Assembly: GCF_000721235.1 (NCBI RefSeq) | Contig: NZ_JOFH01000033.1 | Span: 7,604 to 71,603 of the forward strand | Length of the DNA stretch: 64,000 nt | Direction of reading: 5' to 3' | DNA from: Streptomyces olivaceus | GTDB taxonomy: Bacteria > Actinomycetota > Actinomycetes > Streptomycetales > Streptomycetaceae | In this document: piece by piece, positions 15,468-24,799 of the stretch | Layout: the number at the start of each line of letters is the position of its first letter | Position numbering within the stretch: position 1 is the first letter of the stretch | Made by a program: the position numbers and the translations under genes | The notes under the pieces: model-generated | What the model saw: only the letters and a program-made list of their open reading frames with translations | The model's database searches: none | What the model was told of the DNA's origin: nothing

Positions 15468-17057
15468 CTAGTCGCCCACGCGGCTGCTGCCCCGCCCGAC
15501 CACGTCGTCCGCACCGTCCGCGGGCGTCGGGACCGCGGCCGCTGTGCCGGTGGCGTCGTCGTCCCCGTCCGTGTTGACGCGCTCGATGATCGCGAGCCGC
15601 TCCGGGGTGTCCTCCGGCCTCAGGTAGCCGACCGCGATGTACAGCACGAGCGAGACGGCCAGCGGGACCGAGACCTGGTACTCGAGCGGCACCCCGCCGT
15701 CCACGCTCCAGTTGATCGGGTAGTTGACCAGCCAGAACGCGACCAGGCCCAGCGCCCAGCTGGTGAGCGCGGCCGTCGGGCCCGAGCGGCGGAAGGGCCG
15801 CAGCAGACCGAGCATCATCGGGATCGCGATCGGGCCCATCAGCCCGGCGACCCACTTGATCACGACGGTGATGATGTCCTTGAACGTCGGCGAGTCCACC
15901 TGCGTCGCCACCGCCATCGACAGGCCGAGGAAGATCACCGTCGTCAGCCGTGCCGCCAGCAGCCCCGACCGTTGCCCCCAGCCGCGCGCCCGCTTCGACA
16001 GCACCGGCGCCACGTCACGGGTGAAGACCGCGGCGATGGCGTTGGCGTCCGAGGAGCACATGGCCATGGTGTGCGAGAAGAAGCCGACGATCACCAGGCC
16101 GAGCAGCCCGTGCGGCAGCAGCTGCTCGGTCATCAGGGCGTAGGAGTCCGAGCCGTCCGCCTTCTGGGACTCCACCAGCAGCGGCGACATCCACATCGGG
16201 AAGAACAGCACCAGCGGCCACACCAGCCACAGCACCGCCGACAGCCGCGCCGACCGGGTGGCCTCGCGGGCGTTCTTCGTGGCCATGTAGCGCTGGGCCT
16301 GGTTGAGCATGCCGCCGTTGTACTCGAAGAGCTTGATGAAGAGGAAGGCCAGCAGGAACACCGTTCCGTACGGGCCGACCAGCGGCTCCGCGTGCCCCTG
16401 CAGCTCTGGTTCGTCCCAGACGCCGAAGAAACCGCCGTGGTCGCCGAGTTTCAGCACCACGGCGACGAACATCGCGATGCCGGCCAGCAGCTGGATGACG
16501 AACTGGCCCAGCTCGGTCAGCGCGTCCGCCCACAGGCCGCCGATCGTGCAGTAGATGCCCGTGATGACACCGGTGATCAGGATGCCCTGGTTGAGGGTGA
16601 TGCCGGTGAAGACCGACAGGAGCGTGGCGATGGCCGCCCACTTCGCGGCCACGTCCACGATCTTCAGCAGCATGCCGGACCAGGCCAGGGCCTGCTGGGT
16701 GGGCAGGTTGTACCGGTTCTTGAGGTATTCGAGGGGCGAGGCCACGTGCAGTCGTGAGCGCAGCCGGTTGATGCGCGGCGCGAACAGCTTGGAGCCGATG
16801 GCGATACCGAGCGCGATGGGGAACGACCAGGTCACGAAGGACGTGACGCCGTACGTGTAGGCGATGCCGGCGTAACCGGTGAACATCACCGCGCTGTAGC
16901 CCGACATGTGGTGCGAGATGCCGGACAGCCACCAGGGCATCTTGCCGCCGGCCGTGAAGAAGTCGCTGACGTCGTCCACACGTTTGTGGGACCAGACGCC
17001 GATCGCCACCATGACCGCGAAGTAGCCGATGAGCACGGACCAGTCGAGACCGTTCAT
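15468..17057 (-). CDS. Sodium:solute symporter (SSS family)
   Basis: 529 residues with about 13 hydrophobic segments in the LeuT-like arrangement of the SSS family. The second half carries the usual segments FSHTMAMCSSDANAIAAVFTRD and WVAGLMGPIAIPMMLGL. GWFL-like signatures in the first helices (TAGGKMPWWLSGISHHMSGY) place it near sugar or organic-anion transporters, but the substrate cannot be assigned. The C-terminal ~40 residues are acidic and cytoplasmic. ATG 17057 has AAGGGGGG about 5 bases upstream. The 260-base upstream region holds a decamer repeat array. Confidence 0.88.
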   Translation of the reverse strand: MNGLDWSVLIGYFAVMVAIGVWSHKRVDDVSDFFTAGGKMPWWLSGISHHMSGYSAVMFTGYAGIAYTYGVTSFVTWSFPIALGIAIGSKLFAPRINRLRSRLHVASPLEYLKNRYNLPTQQALAWSGMLLKIVDVAAKWAAIATLLSVFTGITLNQGILITGVITGIYCTIGGLWADALTELGQFVIQLLAGIAMFVAVVLKLGDHGGFFGVWDEPELQGHAEPLVGPYGTVFLLAFLFIKLFEYNGGMLNQAQRYMATKNAREATRSARLSAVLWLVWPLVLFFPMWMSPLLVESQKADGSDSYALMTEQLLPHGLLGLVIVGFFSHTMAMCSSDANAIAAVFTRDVAPVLSKRARGWGQRSGLLAARLTTVIFLGLSMAVATQVDSPTFKDIITVVIKWVAGLMGPIAIPMMLGLLRPFRRSGPTAALTSWALGLVAFWLVNYPINWSVDGGVPLEYQVSVPLAVSLVLYIAVGYLRPEDTPERLAIIERVNTDGDDDATGTAAAVPTPADGADDVVGRGSSRVGD

Positions 17058-17258
17058 GTGCCCCCCTTCCGGGGTCCGCCTTGTGAACTCCGCTCAGCTG
17101 GTTGGCACTTCGCACGAGCGGGGTAGGGGCGAGGCAGGCAGCGAAGTGCCCGCTCATCGTGGTTGCGTCGACGCGGGCACGACAAGGAAGGGGAAGGTCA
17201 AGAGGGGGTAAAAAGGTTCGGCTCACTGACCTCGGTTCATCTATCTGAACCTCTGTCC

Positions 17259-17314
17259 GGACCTTCCCGGACCTTCCCGGACCTTCCCGGACCTTCCCCG
17301 GACCTTTCCCGGGG
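17259..17314. repeat. Decamer tandem repeat GGACCTTCCC
   Basis: Three exact 10-bp copies (CCGGACCTTC register, 17261-17290) followed by two slightly longer copies to 17314. It ends 4 bases before the stop codon of the minus-strand membrane-protein gene, so that gene's transcript ends in repeated GGGAAGGTCC. Ten-base period matches one helical turn. Confidence 0.75.
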
Positions 17315-17317
17315 CTG

Positions 17318-19234
17318 TTACCGCAGCTCCTCCGGGCAGGGCGTGCCCCGCTTCAGCCCGTACGGCGCGGCCAGCCGGTAGGTGCCCTCCCTGGGCGCCA
17401 CCAGCAGCGTCCACTGGTCGCCCTCGGCGGTCTCCTCCGTCTCCGTGACACAGCCGTTGACGTTCTCGTACGTCTTCGGCGTGCCCTCCGGCGCGTTCTT
17501 GGAGGCCTCCGTCTCCTCGGGCGGTTCGAGCTTGTTGCCCTCGGCGTCGACCAGGCTCAGCCACGGCGAGTACGGCACCCGGACGAGGATGCGCCCCGGC
17601 TCCTTCACATCGATGGTCCACTCGCCCTGCTCGGCGCGCCGGACCTCCGCGTCGGGCTCCGCGAGCGGGGTCGGGTTGGTCACTTGGAACAGCTGCCAGT
17701 TGTCGTCGCCCCAGATCTGCTTCAGGAACGGCAGCCCCCGCTGCACCAGCTCCCGCTCCCGCTCGCCGCCGTCCCCGTCCGGCTCGTCCTTGGGCAGCAC
17801 CACGAAGTGCACGGCCCAGCGGCGCAGCCACTCGTGGTAGTTCGCCGAGTTGAGGGTGTCGTCGTAGAAGAGGGGGTTGCGCTCCATGTCGGCCTGGCGG
17901 TTCCAGCCGCGCGCCAGGTTGACGTACGGCGAGAGCGCCGACGCCTCCCGGTGCGAGCGGGCCGGCACGACCTCCACCCGGCCGCGCTCGGCGCCGACCT
18001 GCTGCAGCTCGTTGACCAGCGGCGCCAGCTCGCGGGCCCAGGACGCGGCCGGCGTGGTGTGGACGATGTCGTTGGCCGACGCGGCACCGATCCAGCCCAC
18101 GAAACCGACGATCGACACCACGAGCGCGTACCACTTGCGTGACTTGCGCACCGTGAACGGCAGCGCCGCCACCAGTGCCACGCCGGTGAAGAGCATCGCC
18201 AGGCGGGTGATGTTGGAGCCGATCTGCGAGCTGATCAGCCAGACCAGCAGCACGGACAGGCCGTAGACCGCCGACGTGATCCGCACGGTCTTCCAGGCGC
18301 GCGGCACGAAGGCGTACACCAGCGCCGAGTACACGACCGGGAGGGCCGCCGAGCCGATGGACATCGGCTGCGTGCCCGAGAAGGGGAACAGCCACGCCGA
18401 GAGCGCGACGACGGCGGCCGGCGCCAGGCCCAGGGACCAGGCGCCCGGGCGGCGCTTCTGCAGGAACAGCGCGACCGCGACCAGGCCGACGAAGAGCCCC
18501 GCGACCGGCGAGGACATCGTGGACAGCGCGGCCAGCGGAGCCGCGCACAGCCCCTTGGCCCAGCGCTCGTACCGCCAGCGGTGCGGCCAGCAGAACACCG
18601 CGGCGACCGCGCCGAGCCCGAACATCATGCCGAGCCCGAACGTCACCCGGCCCGACGCCGCGTTGCACAGCAGCCCGAACAGGCCCGTCAGCGACGCCCA
18701 CAGCGGATTGCGGACCGCCCGGCTGCGGATCAGGAGCATCGTCAGCAGCCCGGCCGACAGCGTCCCGGCGATCATCATCGTCGTCCGCACGCCGAGCACC
18801 GACATCAGGTACGGCGAGACCACGCTGTACGACACCGGGTGCATGCCGCCGTACCAGGCGAGGTTGTACGCCGAGTCCGGGTGCCGGCCGACGAACTCCG
18901 ACCAGGCGTCCTGCGCGGCCAGGTCGCCGCCACTGTTCGCGAACGTGAAGAACCAGACGATGTGGAGGGCCGCGGCCAGAGCCGTCACCGACAGCACCGG
19001 GTGGCGCAGCATGCGCTCGCGCAGCGCGAGGAAGGCCGCCTTCACCGCCGGGGGCGCTTCCGCCCCGGCACGCTCCGGCTCACCGTCGCCGGCGCCGTCA
19101 CCGTCGCCGCCCGTGCGCCCACTGTCCGCGCCGTCCCCGCGGGGCGCGGGCACGCGCGGGCGAGGGTCGGCTGCCGGGTCGGCACCCTGGCCCGGATCGG
19201 CGTCGTCGGCGCGTGTCGGCTCCGCAGTGGCCAC
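17318..19234 (-). CDS. Polytopic membrane protein, possibly GT-C-type glycosyltransferase-like
   Basis: 638 residues. A ~65-residue acidic, disordered N terminus is followed by about 11 membrane segments (residues ~75-390) and then a ~240-residue extracytoplasmic domain. The first external loop carries GGDLAAQDAWSEFVGRHP and AWYGGMHPVSYS, reminiscent of the acidic loop of GT-C glycosyltransferases and of 6-pyruvoyl-tetrahydropterin-synthase-related membrane proteins. Relatives are sometimes labelled MFS transporters, which the topology does not support. GTG 19234 has GGGGAG about 9 bases upstream; the upstream frame to 19321 is less likely. An envelope-related role is likely but no substrate can be named. 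Confidence 0.7.
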   Translation of the reverse strand: MATAEPTRADDADPGQGADPAADPRPRVPAPRGDGADSGRTGGDGDGAGDGEPERAGAEAPPAVKAAFLALRERMLRHPVLSVTALAAALHIVWFFTFANSGGDLAAQDAWSEFVGRHPDSAYNLAWYGGMHPVSYSVVSPYLMSVLGVRTTMMIAGTLSAGLLTMLLIRSRAVRNPLWASLTGLFGLLCNAASGRVTFGLGMMFGLGAVAAVFCWPHRWRYERWAKGLCAAPLAALSTMSSPVAGLFVGLVAVALFLQKRRPGAWSLGLAPAAVVALSAWLFPFSGTQPMSIGSAALPVVYSALVYAFVPRAWKTVRITSAVYGLSVLLVWLISSQIGSNITRLAMLFTGVALVAALPFTVRKSRKWYALVVSIVGFVGWIGAASANDIVHTTPAASWARELAPLVNELQQVGAERGRVEVVPARSHREASALSPYVNLARGWNRQADMERNPLFYDDTLNSANYHEWLRRWAVHFVVLPKDEPDGDGGERERELVQRGLPFLKQIWGDDNWQLFQVTNPTPLAEPDAEVRRAEQGEWTIDVKEPGRILVRVPYSPWLSLVDAEGNKLEPPEETEASKNAPEGTPKTYENVNGCVTETEETAEGDQWTLLVAPREGTYRLAAPYGLKRGTPCPEELR

Positions 19235-19418
19235 CTGAAGGCACTCCCCGTGTCCCGTCTTCTGCTGTGGGCCGTGTCCCGTTCCGCGACCGGCGACTGC
19301 CCCGTTTCGTGACGCTAGCACGCACCCGCGCGCCGTGGCTTCCTCCCTTTCGGCTACCCCGCACGGGCGTCACACGCCCTCCAGAGGTCCTCCGTTCCCG
19401 CGCCCCCCGGCACGCGCA

Positions 19419-19448
19419 CGCCCCCGTGGTCGAAGGACCGCGGGGGCG
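19419..19448 (-). terminator. Terminator of the large carboxypeptidase gene
   Basis: CGCCCCCG-T-GGTC (19419-19431), loop GAAG, GACC-G-CGGGGGCG (19436-19448): 12 pairs plus one G.T wobble. It lies 57 bases downstream of the stop at 19505 on the minus strand. Confidence 0.7.
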
Positions 19449-19504
19449 ACCGCGGGGCGCGAGGCGCGGAGGCGACGCGCGCCGGGGGAGGGCGGGGCCG
19501 GCGG

Positions 19505-22036
19505 TCAGCCCAGGCGGGTCAGCTTGTCCGAGAACCCGGGCTCGACCAGCTCGTCCCGCAGCGCCACCGGCACCTTGACCGCGCCGCTGGTGCCGCCGTC
19601 GCCGACCGTGAGGCTGCCGACCTTGGTACCGGCCGCGGCCGTGTGCGGCACCTCGTCCGCGTCGAACGTCAGCTTCACGGTCAGTCCGGCCCAGCCGACG
19701 GCCTTGACGTCCTGCGTGGTGACGACCGGGGTACGGCCGCCCAGGCCGTCGTCCACGTACCCGACGACGGTCCCCTTCTTCACGATGGTCGACGACTCCA
19801 GCGTGTCCTGCGCGGCCCGGATCAGCTTGTCGCTGGAGTCCAGGGCCGCACCGAGGATGGTGTTGTCCGCGCCGCCCGCCGGCTGCCGCACCACGGCTCC
19901 GACGATCGTCCGGGTCTCGCCGTCGACGTCCTTCTTCGCCGCGAAGACGAGGTTGCCGAGCGCGGAGGTGGTGGTGCCGGTCTTGATGCCGACGACGTCG
20001 TTGTGGCCGACCAGCTGGTTCCAGTTGGAGTGGTTGGAGCCCTTGTAGTCGTCGTACGACATCATCGCGGCGACCTCGCGGAACGCCGGCGCCTTCATCG
20101 CCTCCTTGGCCAGCTTCACCTGGTCCACGGCCGTGGACACCGTCGTGTCGTTCAGGCCCGACGGGTCGGTGTACGTCGTGTTGCCCATGCCGAGGTCCTT
20201 CGCGGCGGCGTTCATCTTCTCCACGAACGCCTTCTCGGACCCCGCGTCCCAGCGGGCCAGCAGCCGCGCCACGTTGTTCGCGGACGCGATCAGGATGCTC
20301 TGCAGGGCCTCGCGCTGCGAGATGGAGTCGCCCGCGGTGACGTCGACCGTGGACTCCTGACCGGCCTGCGACTGCTCCTCCGCGGTCTGGTCGATCTTGA
20401 TCTTCGGGCCGTCGGCGCCGCTCTTGAGCGGGTGGTCGCGCAGGATGACGTACGCGGTCATGACCTTGGCCACGCTCGCGATCGGCACCGGCTTCTGGTC
20501 GCCGGACGAGCCGAACGTGCCGATGCCCTGCACGTCGAGCGCGGCCTGCCCGCTGGACGGCCACGGGATCTGGGGCTTGCCGCCCTCGAAGGTGAAGCTC
20601 TCCTGCGCGGTCAGGTCGAGCGTCGGCCGGGGCAGGTCGCGCATGGACTGCACGACGGCGAGGACGATCAGCAGCAGGACCACCAGCGGGGTCCAGATCT
20701 TGACCCGGCGCACCGTCGTCCGCAGCGCGGTCTCCGGCGGCGGCGGGGTGTTCGTCAGCTCCGCCAGCAGGTCCAGCGGCGGCTTCGGCGGCACCGGCTG
20801 CTGCGTGGTCTGCTCGGACCCGCCGTACGGCAGGGAGCTGGTGGGAGCGGTGCGGGGGGTCCCGGACGGCGGCTTCGGGGGCGTCCCCGGGGGCGTGCGC
20901 GCCGCGAGGTCGTCCGGCTGCCGCAGCGCCACGAACTTGCTGGTCCGCTCGACGTCACGGGGGTGGCCGGGCTGACCCGGCTTGCTGCCCTTGTCGCCCT
21001 TGCCGTCCTTGTCGGCGGCGCTGCCCTTGCCGGGCTCGTCGGGCTTCTCGGCCCTGTCGCTCTCGTCGCCCTTGTCGCTCTTGTTGCTTTTCGGGCCCTT
21101 TTCTTCCTTCCCGGGCACGTCCGGCTTGTCCGCCGCCTTGGGCGGGGCGGCGGCGTCGCCCAGCTTCAGCATCGTCGTCGGCTGGTCGACGGCGGGCTTG
21201 TCGGGGCGCGGCGCCTTGAACACGGCGGTGGGCTGGTCGACGGGCCGGTCGGGGGCCGCGTCGGAGTCGTCGTCCGTGTGGGGGGCGTCGTCCGCGGTGT
21301 CGGGGGCGGTGGTCTCCTCGCGCTTCCCGCCGTCCCGGTCGCCGCCGTCGGTGTCGTCCCCGCCGTCGCCGTCGCCGTCGTCGCTCTCGGGAGCGGCGGA
21401 GTCCTCGGTGTCGCCGCCCGGGGCGCCCTCGGCCGCACCGGGGGTCTCTGCGGGCTTCCCGTCGCCTCCTGGGGCCTTCTCGGCGCCTTCCTCGGCCTCT
21501 CCGTCCTGGAGCCGCGCGTTGGCGGCGGCGCGCTCGTCCGCGGTGGCCACCCAGGCGGCCACGGCGTTCCGCAGCCGACCCTCGCCGCCGCCGGACTCGG
21601 ACGCGTCGGGCGTGTCCGCCGTACCGGGCGCATCGGTCCCGGCATCCGCCGCGGTGGACTCCTCGGTGCCGGAGGGCTCCGGGTCTTCCGCCCCCGCCTC
21701 CGCCTTCGCCTCCGCCTTCGCCTCCGCCTTCGCCTCCGGCTCGGGCTTCGCGTCCGGCTCCGGAGGCGCCCCCGCCCCGGCTCCGGAGGCGGCGTCCTCC
21801 GTCTCCGTCCCGTGCTCCGTCTCGCGTACCGACAGCACGCGTGTGGCCGTGTCGACGCCGCCGCGGCTCTCGGGCGATCCCGTGGAGCGCTCCGCGTCCT
21901 CCCGCGTCACCGGCAGCCGCGGATCGCGCGGCTCACTCGCGCCGGTCCTGGCTTCGGGAACCGGACCCGCGCTCCCCGACGTCGGTTCTTCCGACGACTC
22001 GCGCTGCTTCGACCTGTCGGGGGACTCGCCCGCCAC
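19505..22036 (-). CDS. D-alanyl-D-alanine carboxypeptidase (S11/DacA-type) with long disordered N terminus
   Basis: 843 residues, about twice the usual length. Residues 1-~440 are Glu/Ala/Lys/Asp-rich and disordered, including an AKAEAKAEAK stretch and two near-copies of a VDQPTxxxK motif. One membrane segment (TPLVVLLLIVLAVVQ) follows, then an extracellular S11 peptidase with SVAK (SxxK), SANN (SxN) and KTGTT (KTG). Low-molecular-mass penicillin-binding proteins of this kind remove terminal D-Ala from peptidoglycan stems. GTG 22036 is preceded by GGAGGAGG at ~5 bases, within the longer open frame, and was chosen on that basis. The cytoplasmic tail may be phosphorylated or act as a scaffold (inference). 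A smaller paralogue lies at 31410. Confidence 0.88.
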   Translation of the reverse strand: MAGESPDRSKQRESSEEPTSGSAGPVPEARTGASEPRDPRLPVTREDAERSTGSPESRGGVDTATRVLSVRETEHGTETEDAASGAGAGAPPEPDAKPEPEAKAEAKAEAKAEAGAEDPEPSGTEESTAADAGTDAPGTADTPDASESGGGEGRLRNAVAAWVATADERAAANARLQDGEAEEGAEKAPGGDGKPAETPGAAEGAPGGDTEDSAAPESDDGDGDGGDDTDGGDRDGGKREETTAPDTADDAPHTDDDSDAAPDRPVDQPTAVFKAPRPDKPAVDQPTTMLKLGDAAAPPKAADKPDVPGKEEKGPKSNKSDKGDESDRAEKPDEPGKGSAADKDGKGDKGSKPGQPGHPRDVERTSKFVALRQPDDLAARTPPGTPPKPPSGTPRTAPTSSLPYGGSEQTTQQPVPPKPPLDLLAELTNTPPPPETALRTTVRRVKIWTPLVVLLLIVLAVVQSMRDLPRPTLDLTAQESFTFEGGKPQIPWPSSGQAALDVQGIGTFGSSGDQKPVPIASVAKVMTAYVILRDHPLKSGADGPKIKIDQTAEEQSQAGQESTVDVTAGDSISQREALQSILIASANNVARLLARWDAGSEKAFVEKMNAAAKDLGMGNTTYTDPSGLNDTTVSTAVDQVKLAKEAMKAPAFREVAAMMSYDDYKGSNHSNWNQLVGHNDVVGIKTGTTTSALGNLVFAAKKDVDGETRTIVGAVVRQPAGGADNTILGAALDSSDKLIRAAQDTLESSTIVKKGTVVGYVDDGLGGRTPVVTTQDVKAVGWAGLTVKLTFDADEVPHTAAAGTKVGSLTVGDGGTSGAVKVPVALRDELVEPGFSDKLTRLG

Positions 22037-22239
22037 CGATGCCTCCTCCATGCGCCGCACGACCTGTGCGCGCTCCGAACCCGTACCGGAACCATTTACC
22101 AGTGTCCTGTGTACGGGGGTAACCCACGCGGTAGACGAGAACGACATACCTACTGGTTCCACTACGAACCGGTCACGCACTCTCGACAGACCAATGTGAG
22201 AGGGGTCACCCTGTCTGTCATCCACGCGGGGAGGCATGG

Positions 22240-23004
22240 ATGGGCAGGAGCCGCAGAACACTTCCGGAGGAGCTTCTGCTGCTGGCGCTGGACCCGACCA
22301 CGGGTACCACCGCACAGCCGCAGTCGCTCGACCTCGGTCTGGCCGGAGCACAGCTGGTGGAGCTGGCGCTGGCCGGACGGATAGCCCCAGACGGGGATCG
22401 TATCGCCGTGGTGGCCCCACGGCCGACAGGAGATCCAACACTGGACTGCGCGTTGGAGTTGCTGCGAAGGCGTGGCGCTCCCGTACGGGCGGTCAACTGG
22501 ATTGGCGGACCCCGCCTGGGGCTGCGCCAGACCTACCTCTCGCACCTGGAGCGATGCGGCATGGTGCATGCCGTGGAGGGCCAGATGTGCGGGGTGCTGC
22601 CGACGACTCGCTACCAGGCGACGGAGACGGCGATCAGCAGGGAGATCAAGGCCCGTCTCGACTCGGCGATCCGCACCGGCGTCCCGCCGGACCCGCGGAC
22701 CGCGGCGCTCGCCGCGCTGGCCCATGCGGTCGGTCTCGGCAAGCACCTCTACCCGGGCAACGAAGGACGCTCGTCGCGGTCCCGGCTGCGGGACCTCATC
22801 AGGCACGACCCCATGGGCGGCCTGGTGGCGCACGCGGTGATGGACGTCCAGAACGGCGCGGCGGCCCAGCCACGCCGTGCTCCGGCGCCGGCCCCGGCCG
22901 GCCGCCAGGCCGCGGGACCCGGAGCGAGGCCCGCCCCGGAACCCGCCCGCGGTGTTCCGGCGCAACCGCGCCACGGATCCATGGCGCGCGCGGCAGCCCA
23001 CTGA
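22240..23004 (+). CDS. GPP34 (Golgi phosphoprotein 3)-like protein
   Basis: 254 residues. The GPP34 fold is visible as LPEELLLLALD, LAGAQLVELALAGRI, LDCALELLRRR, and YLSHLERCGMVHA through AALAALAHAVGLGKHLYPG. The last ~55 residues are Ala/Pro-rich and disordered. In eukaryotes GOLPH3 binds phosphoinositides; Streptomyces has many copies with unknown roles, perhaps membrane association. ATG 22240 follows GGGAGG by 5 bases. It is divergent from the carboxypeptidase gene; the 203-base space between them has a dyad GACAGAC...GTCTGTC (22185-22219) that could be an operator. Confidence 0.85.
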   Translation: MGRSRRTLPEELLLLALDPTTGTTAQPQSLDLGLAGAQLVELALAGRIAPDGDRIAVVAPRPTGDPTLDCALELLRRRGAPVRAVNWIGGPRLGLRQTYLSHLERCGMVHAVEGQMCGVLPTTRYQATETAISREIKARLDSAIRTGVPPDPRTAALAALAHAVGLGKHLYPGNEGRSSRSRLRDLIRHDPMGGLVAHAVMDVQNGAAAQPRRAPAPAPAGRQAAGPGARPAPEPARGVPAQPRHGSMARAAAH

Positions 23005-23365
23005 GCCGTCGCACCGGGCCGCAGTACCGCGCGACCGCGCAGTACGGCACGCCCGCACCACCGCAGAACCGCACGTCCGCACCACCGCAGTAACGCACCG
23101 CCGCACCGCCAGTCCCCAAGCCCGGTCACGGGAGCCGCAGGTTCGCGCGGGGCGGTGGGACCCGACCGTACGTCCGGCACGCCCGGACTCTGCGGAAAGG
23201 TTCCGCCGCCCCACGCGGCCACATGAAGGGTGGCTCCCCGAACTGGCGTGTACGCGGCGCATATCGACCGTTTCCCAGCGGTAGAAAGCACCTTGGTGGC
23301 AGTCTGCTCAGCAGCAGATACACAAAGTGGCAAGTATGAGTCACGCAGCCGGAGGTGCACGTCCC
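23005..23365. other. Intergenic stretch with CGCACCACCGCA repeats and regulator promoter
   Basis: No gene is supported. Bases ~23050-23108 contain repeated CGCACCACCGCAG/CGCACCGCC units. Near 23298-23333 a region of lower GC holds the dyad CTGCTCAGCAG and TACACAAAGTGGCA, just upstream of the XRE regulator; this is the probable promoter. Confidence 0.5.
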
Positions 23366-24223
23366 GTGGCGTCGAGTGTCAATCCCACCGTAAGGCGGCG
23401 TCGGCTGGGCCAGGAGCTGCGCCGGCTCCGTGAGCTCAAGGGCATGACGGCCGAGGAGGTCGCCGAGCGGCTGCTGGTCTCGCAGTCGAAGATCAGCCGC
23501 CTGGAGAACGGGCGGCGCAGCATCAGCCAGCGGGACGTCCGCGACCTGTGCGGGGTGTACGAGGTCGAGGACCAGCGGATCGTCGACTCGCTGATGCAGA
23601 TGGCCAAGGACTCGCGCCAGCAGGGCTGGTGGCACGCCTTCGGCGACATCCCGTACAGCGTCTACATCGGTCTGGAGACCGACGCCGAGTCGCTGCGGAC
23701 GTACGAACCCCAGATCATCACCGGCCTGTTGCAGACCCGCGCGTACGCCGAGGCCCTCATCCAGGGGGCGTTGCCGGAGACGTCGGTCGCCGACGTCGAG
23801 AAGCGCGTGCAGGTCCGCATACGGCGGCAGGAGCGCATCTCCGCCGAGAACAACCCGCTGCGCCTGTGGGTGGTCCTCGACGAGGCCAGCCTGCGCCGCG
23901 TGGTGGGCGGCAAGCAGGTGATGCGGGAGCAGTTGGAGCACGTCGCCGAGATGTCGCAGCTGCCGCACATCACCGTGCAGGTGCTGCCGTTCGACGTCGG
24001 GGCGCACCCCGGCATCAACGGCCAGTACTCCATCCTGGAGTTCGCCGACGCGGCCGACTCCAGCGTGGTCTACATCGAGGGCGTCACCAGCGACCTGTAT
24101 TTGGAGAAGGCACCCGACGTGCAGAAGTACACGGTGATGTACGAGCACTTGCGGGCGCAGGCCCTGAACGTGGAGCAGTCGCGGCAGCGTATCGAGGACG
24201 TCGCGAAGGAATACGCGCGCTGA
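23366..24223 (+). CDS. XRE-family regulator with DUF5753 (partner of DUF397 gene)
   Basis: 285 residues. A helix-turn-helix at ~9-62 (RRLGQELRRLRELKGMT, VSQSKISRLENGRRSISQRD) is followed by DUF5753 from ~100 (EPQIITGLLQTRAYAEAL, VLDEASLRR, LPHITVQVLPFDVGAHPGIN, SVVYIEGVTSDLYLEK). GTG 23366 has GGAGGTG 7-8 bases upstream; ATG 23336 and GTG 23327 lack one. In Streptomyces these regulators are paired with a small DUF397 protein and affect differentiation and antibiotic production (WhiJ/BldB-type systems). The DUF397 partner follows at 24433. Confidence 0.9.
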   Translation: MASSVNPTVRRRRLGQELRRLRELKGMTAEEVAERLLVSQSKISRLENGRRSISQRDVRDLCGVYEVEDQRIVDSLMQMAKDSRQQGWWHAFGDIPYSVYIGLETDAESLRTYEPQIITGLLQTRAYAEALIQGALPETSVADVEKRVQVRIRRQERISAENNPLRLWVVLDEASLRRVVGGKQVMREQLEHVAEMSQLPHITVQVLPFDVGAHPGINGQYSILEFADAADSSVVYIEGVTSDLYLEKAPDVQKYTVMYEHLRAQALNVEQSRQRIEDVAKEYAR

Positions 24224-24306
24224 GGCCCGTAAAGGCGGCCGGGGCGAACGCGGGCGGCAGATTACACCCCTGCTGCGATGTACTGGAAGACCCACCTGGA
24301 ATATGC

Positions 24307-24398
24307 CACTCGGTCGAGTGAATGGCTGCTCCGTGCGGGGAGGTCAGCGAGTAGCGTCGATCACGCCAAAGATCAAACAGATCAAAGGTCATTGGCGT
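24307..24398. promoter_or_regulatory. Candidate operators upstream of the DUF397 gene
   Basis: CACTCG-GT-CGAGTG (24307-24320) is a perfect 14-bp dyad. ACGCCAA (24363-24369) and TTGGCGT (24392-24398) form a second dyad enclosing two direct copies of AGATCAAA (24370, 24379). They lie 35-126 bases upstream of the DUF397 start and are good candidates for binding by the XRE protein encoded just before. Confidence 0.55.
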
Positions 24399-24432
24399 AA
24401 TCCGCACTCAGCATCTCGCCATCGGAGCAGAC

Positions 24433-24624
24433 ATGGCAATTCTTCAGGGCGCCCAGGAATCGTGGACCAAGTCCTCCTACTCCGGAGGGAACGGCGCGTG
24501 CGTCGAGGTCAGGTCACCGCTCGTGGCGGCACTCGCCGTCCGTGACTCCAAGGTCACCGCGGGCCCGGTCCTGGCGTTCCCCGCGGACGCGTGGAACGCC
24601 TTCGTGACCTCGGTCAAGGAGTAA
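24433..24624 (+). CDS. DUF397 domain protein
   Basis: 63 residues, the full length of this family. The motif order is characteristic: WTKSSYSGGNGACVEV, VAVRDSK-type segment (LAVRDSKV) and PADAWNAFV near the end. In XRE/DUF397 pairs the small protein is thought to counteract or modulate its regulator, as in an antitoxin- or effector-like pair; the direction of effect differs between cases. ATG 24433 has GGAG 6 bases upstream. It is separated from the XRE gene by 209 bases with operator-like dyads, so it probably has its own promoter. Confidence 0.88.
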   Translation: MAILQGAQESWTKSSYSGGNGACVEVRSPLVAALAVRDSKVTAGPVLAFPADAWNAFVTSVKE

Positions 24625-24726
24625 GGCCTCCGCGCGCCGTCCACCCGCATCACCGCATCACCGCACCAACAGGCGCCACCACCGCGTCACCGCACCACCA
24701 GTACCGCCAGCTCCACCAGTACCGCC

Positions 24727-24775
24727 GACGGAGCCCTCTCGACCAGTGCGCCGACCTTGCCGAGGGGGCTCCGTC
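24727..24775. terminator. Terminator between DUF397 and glutathione peroxidase genes
   Basis: GACGGAGCCCTCTCG (24727-24741) and CGAGGGGGCTCCGTC (24761-24775) pair at 14 of 15 positions with a 19-base loop, between two convergent genes. The preceding ~100 bases are CACC-rich simple sequence. Confidence 0.7.
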
Positions 24776-24799
24776 ACCTTCACCTCACTTCACCTCGCG

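Noticed and set aside
19643-22384. Plus-strand frame of 913 codons over the carboxypeptidase gene
   Set aside because: Mirror image of the Ala/Glu/Lys-rich tail; Arg/Val/Gly-rich without family motifs. The S11 motifs are on the other strand.
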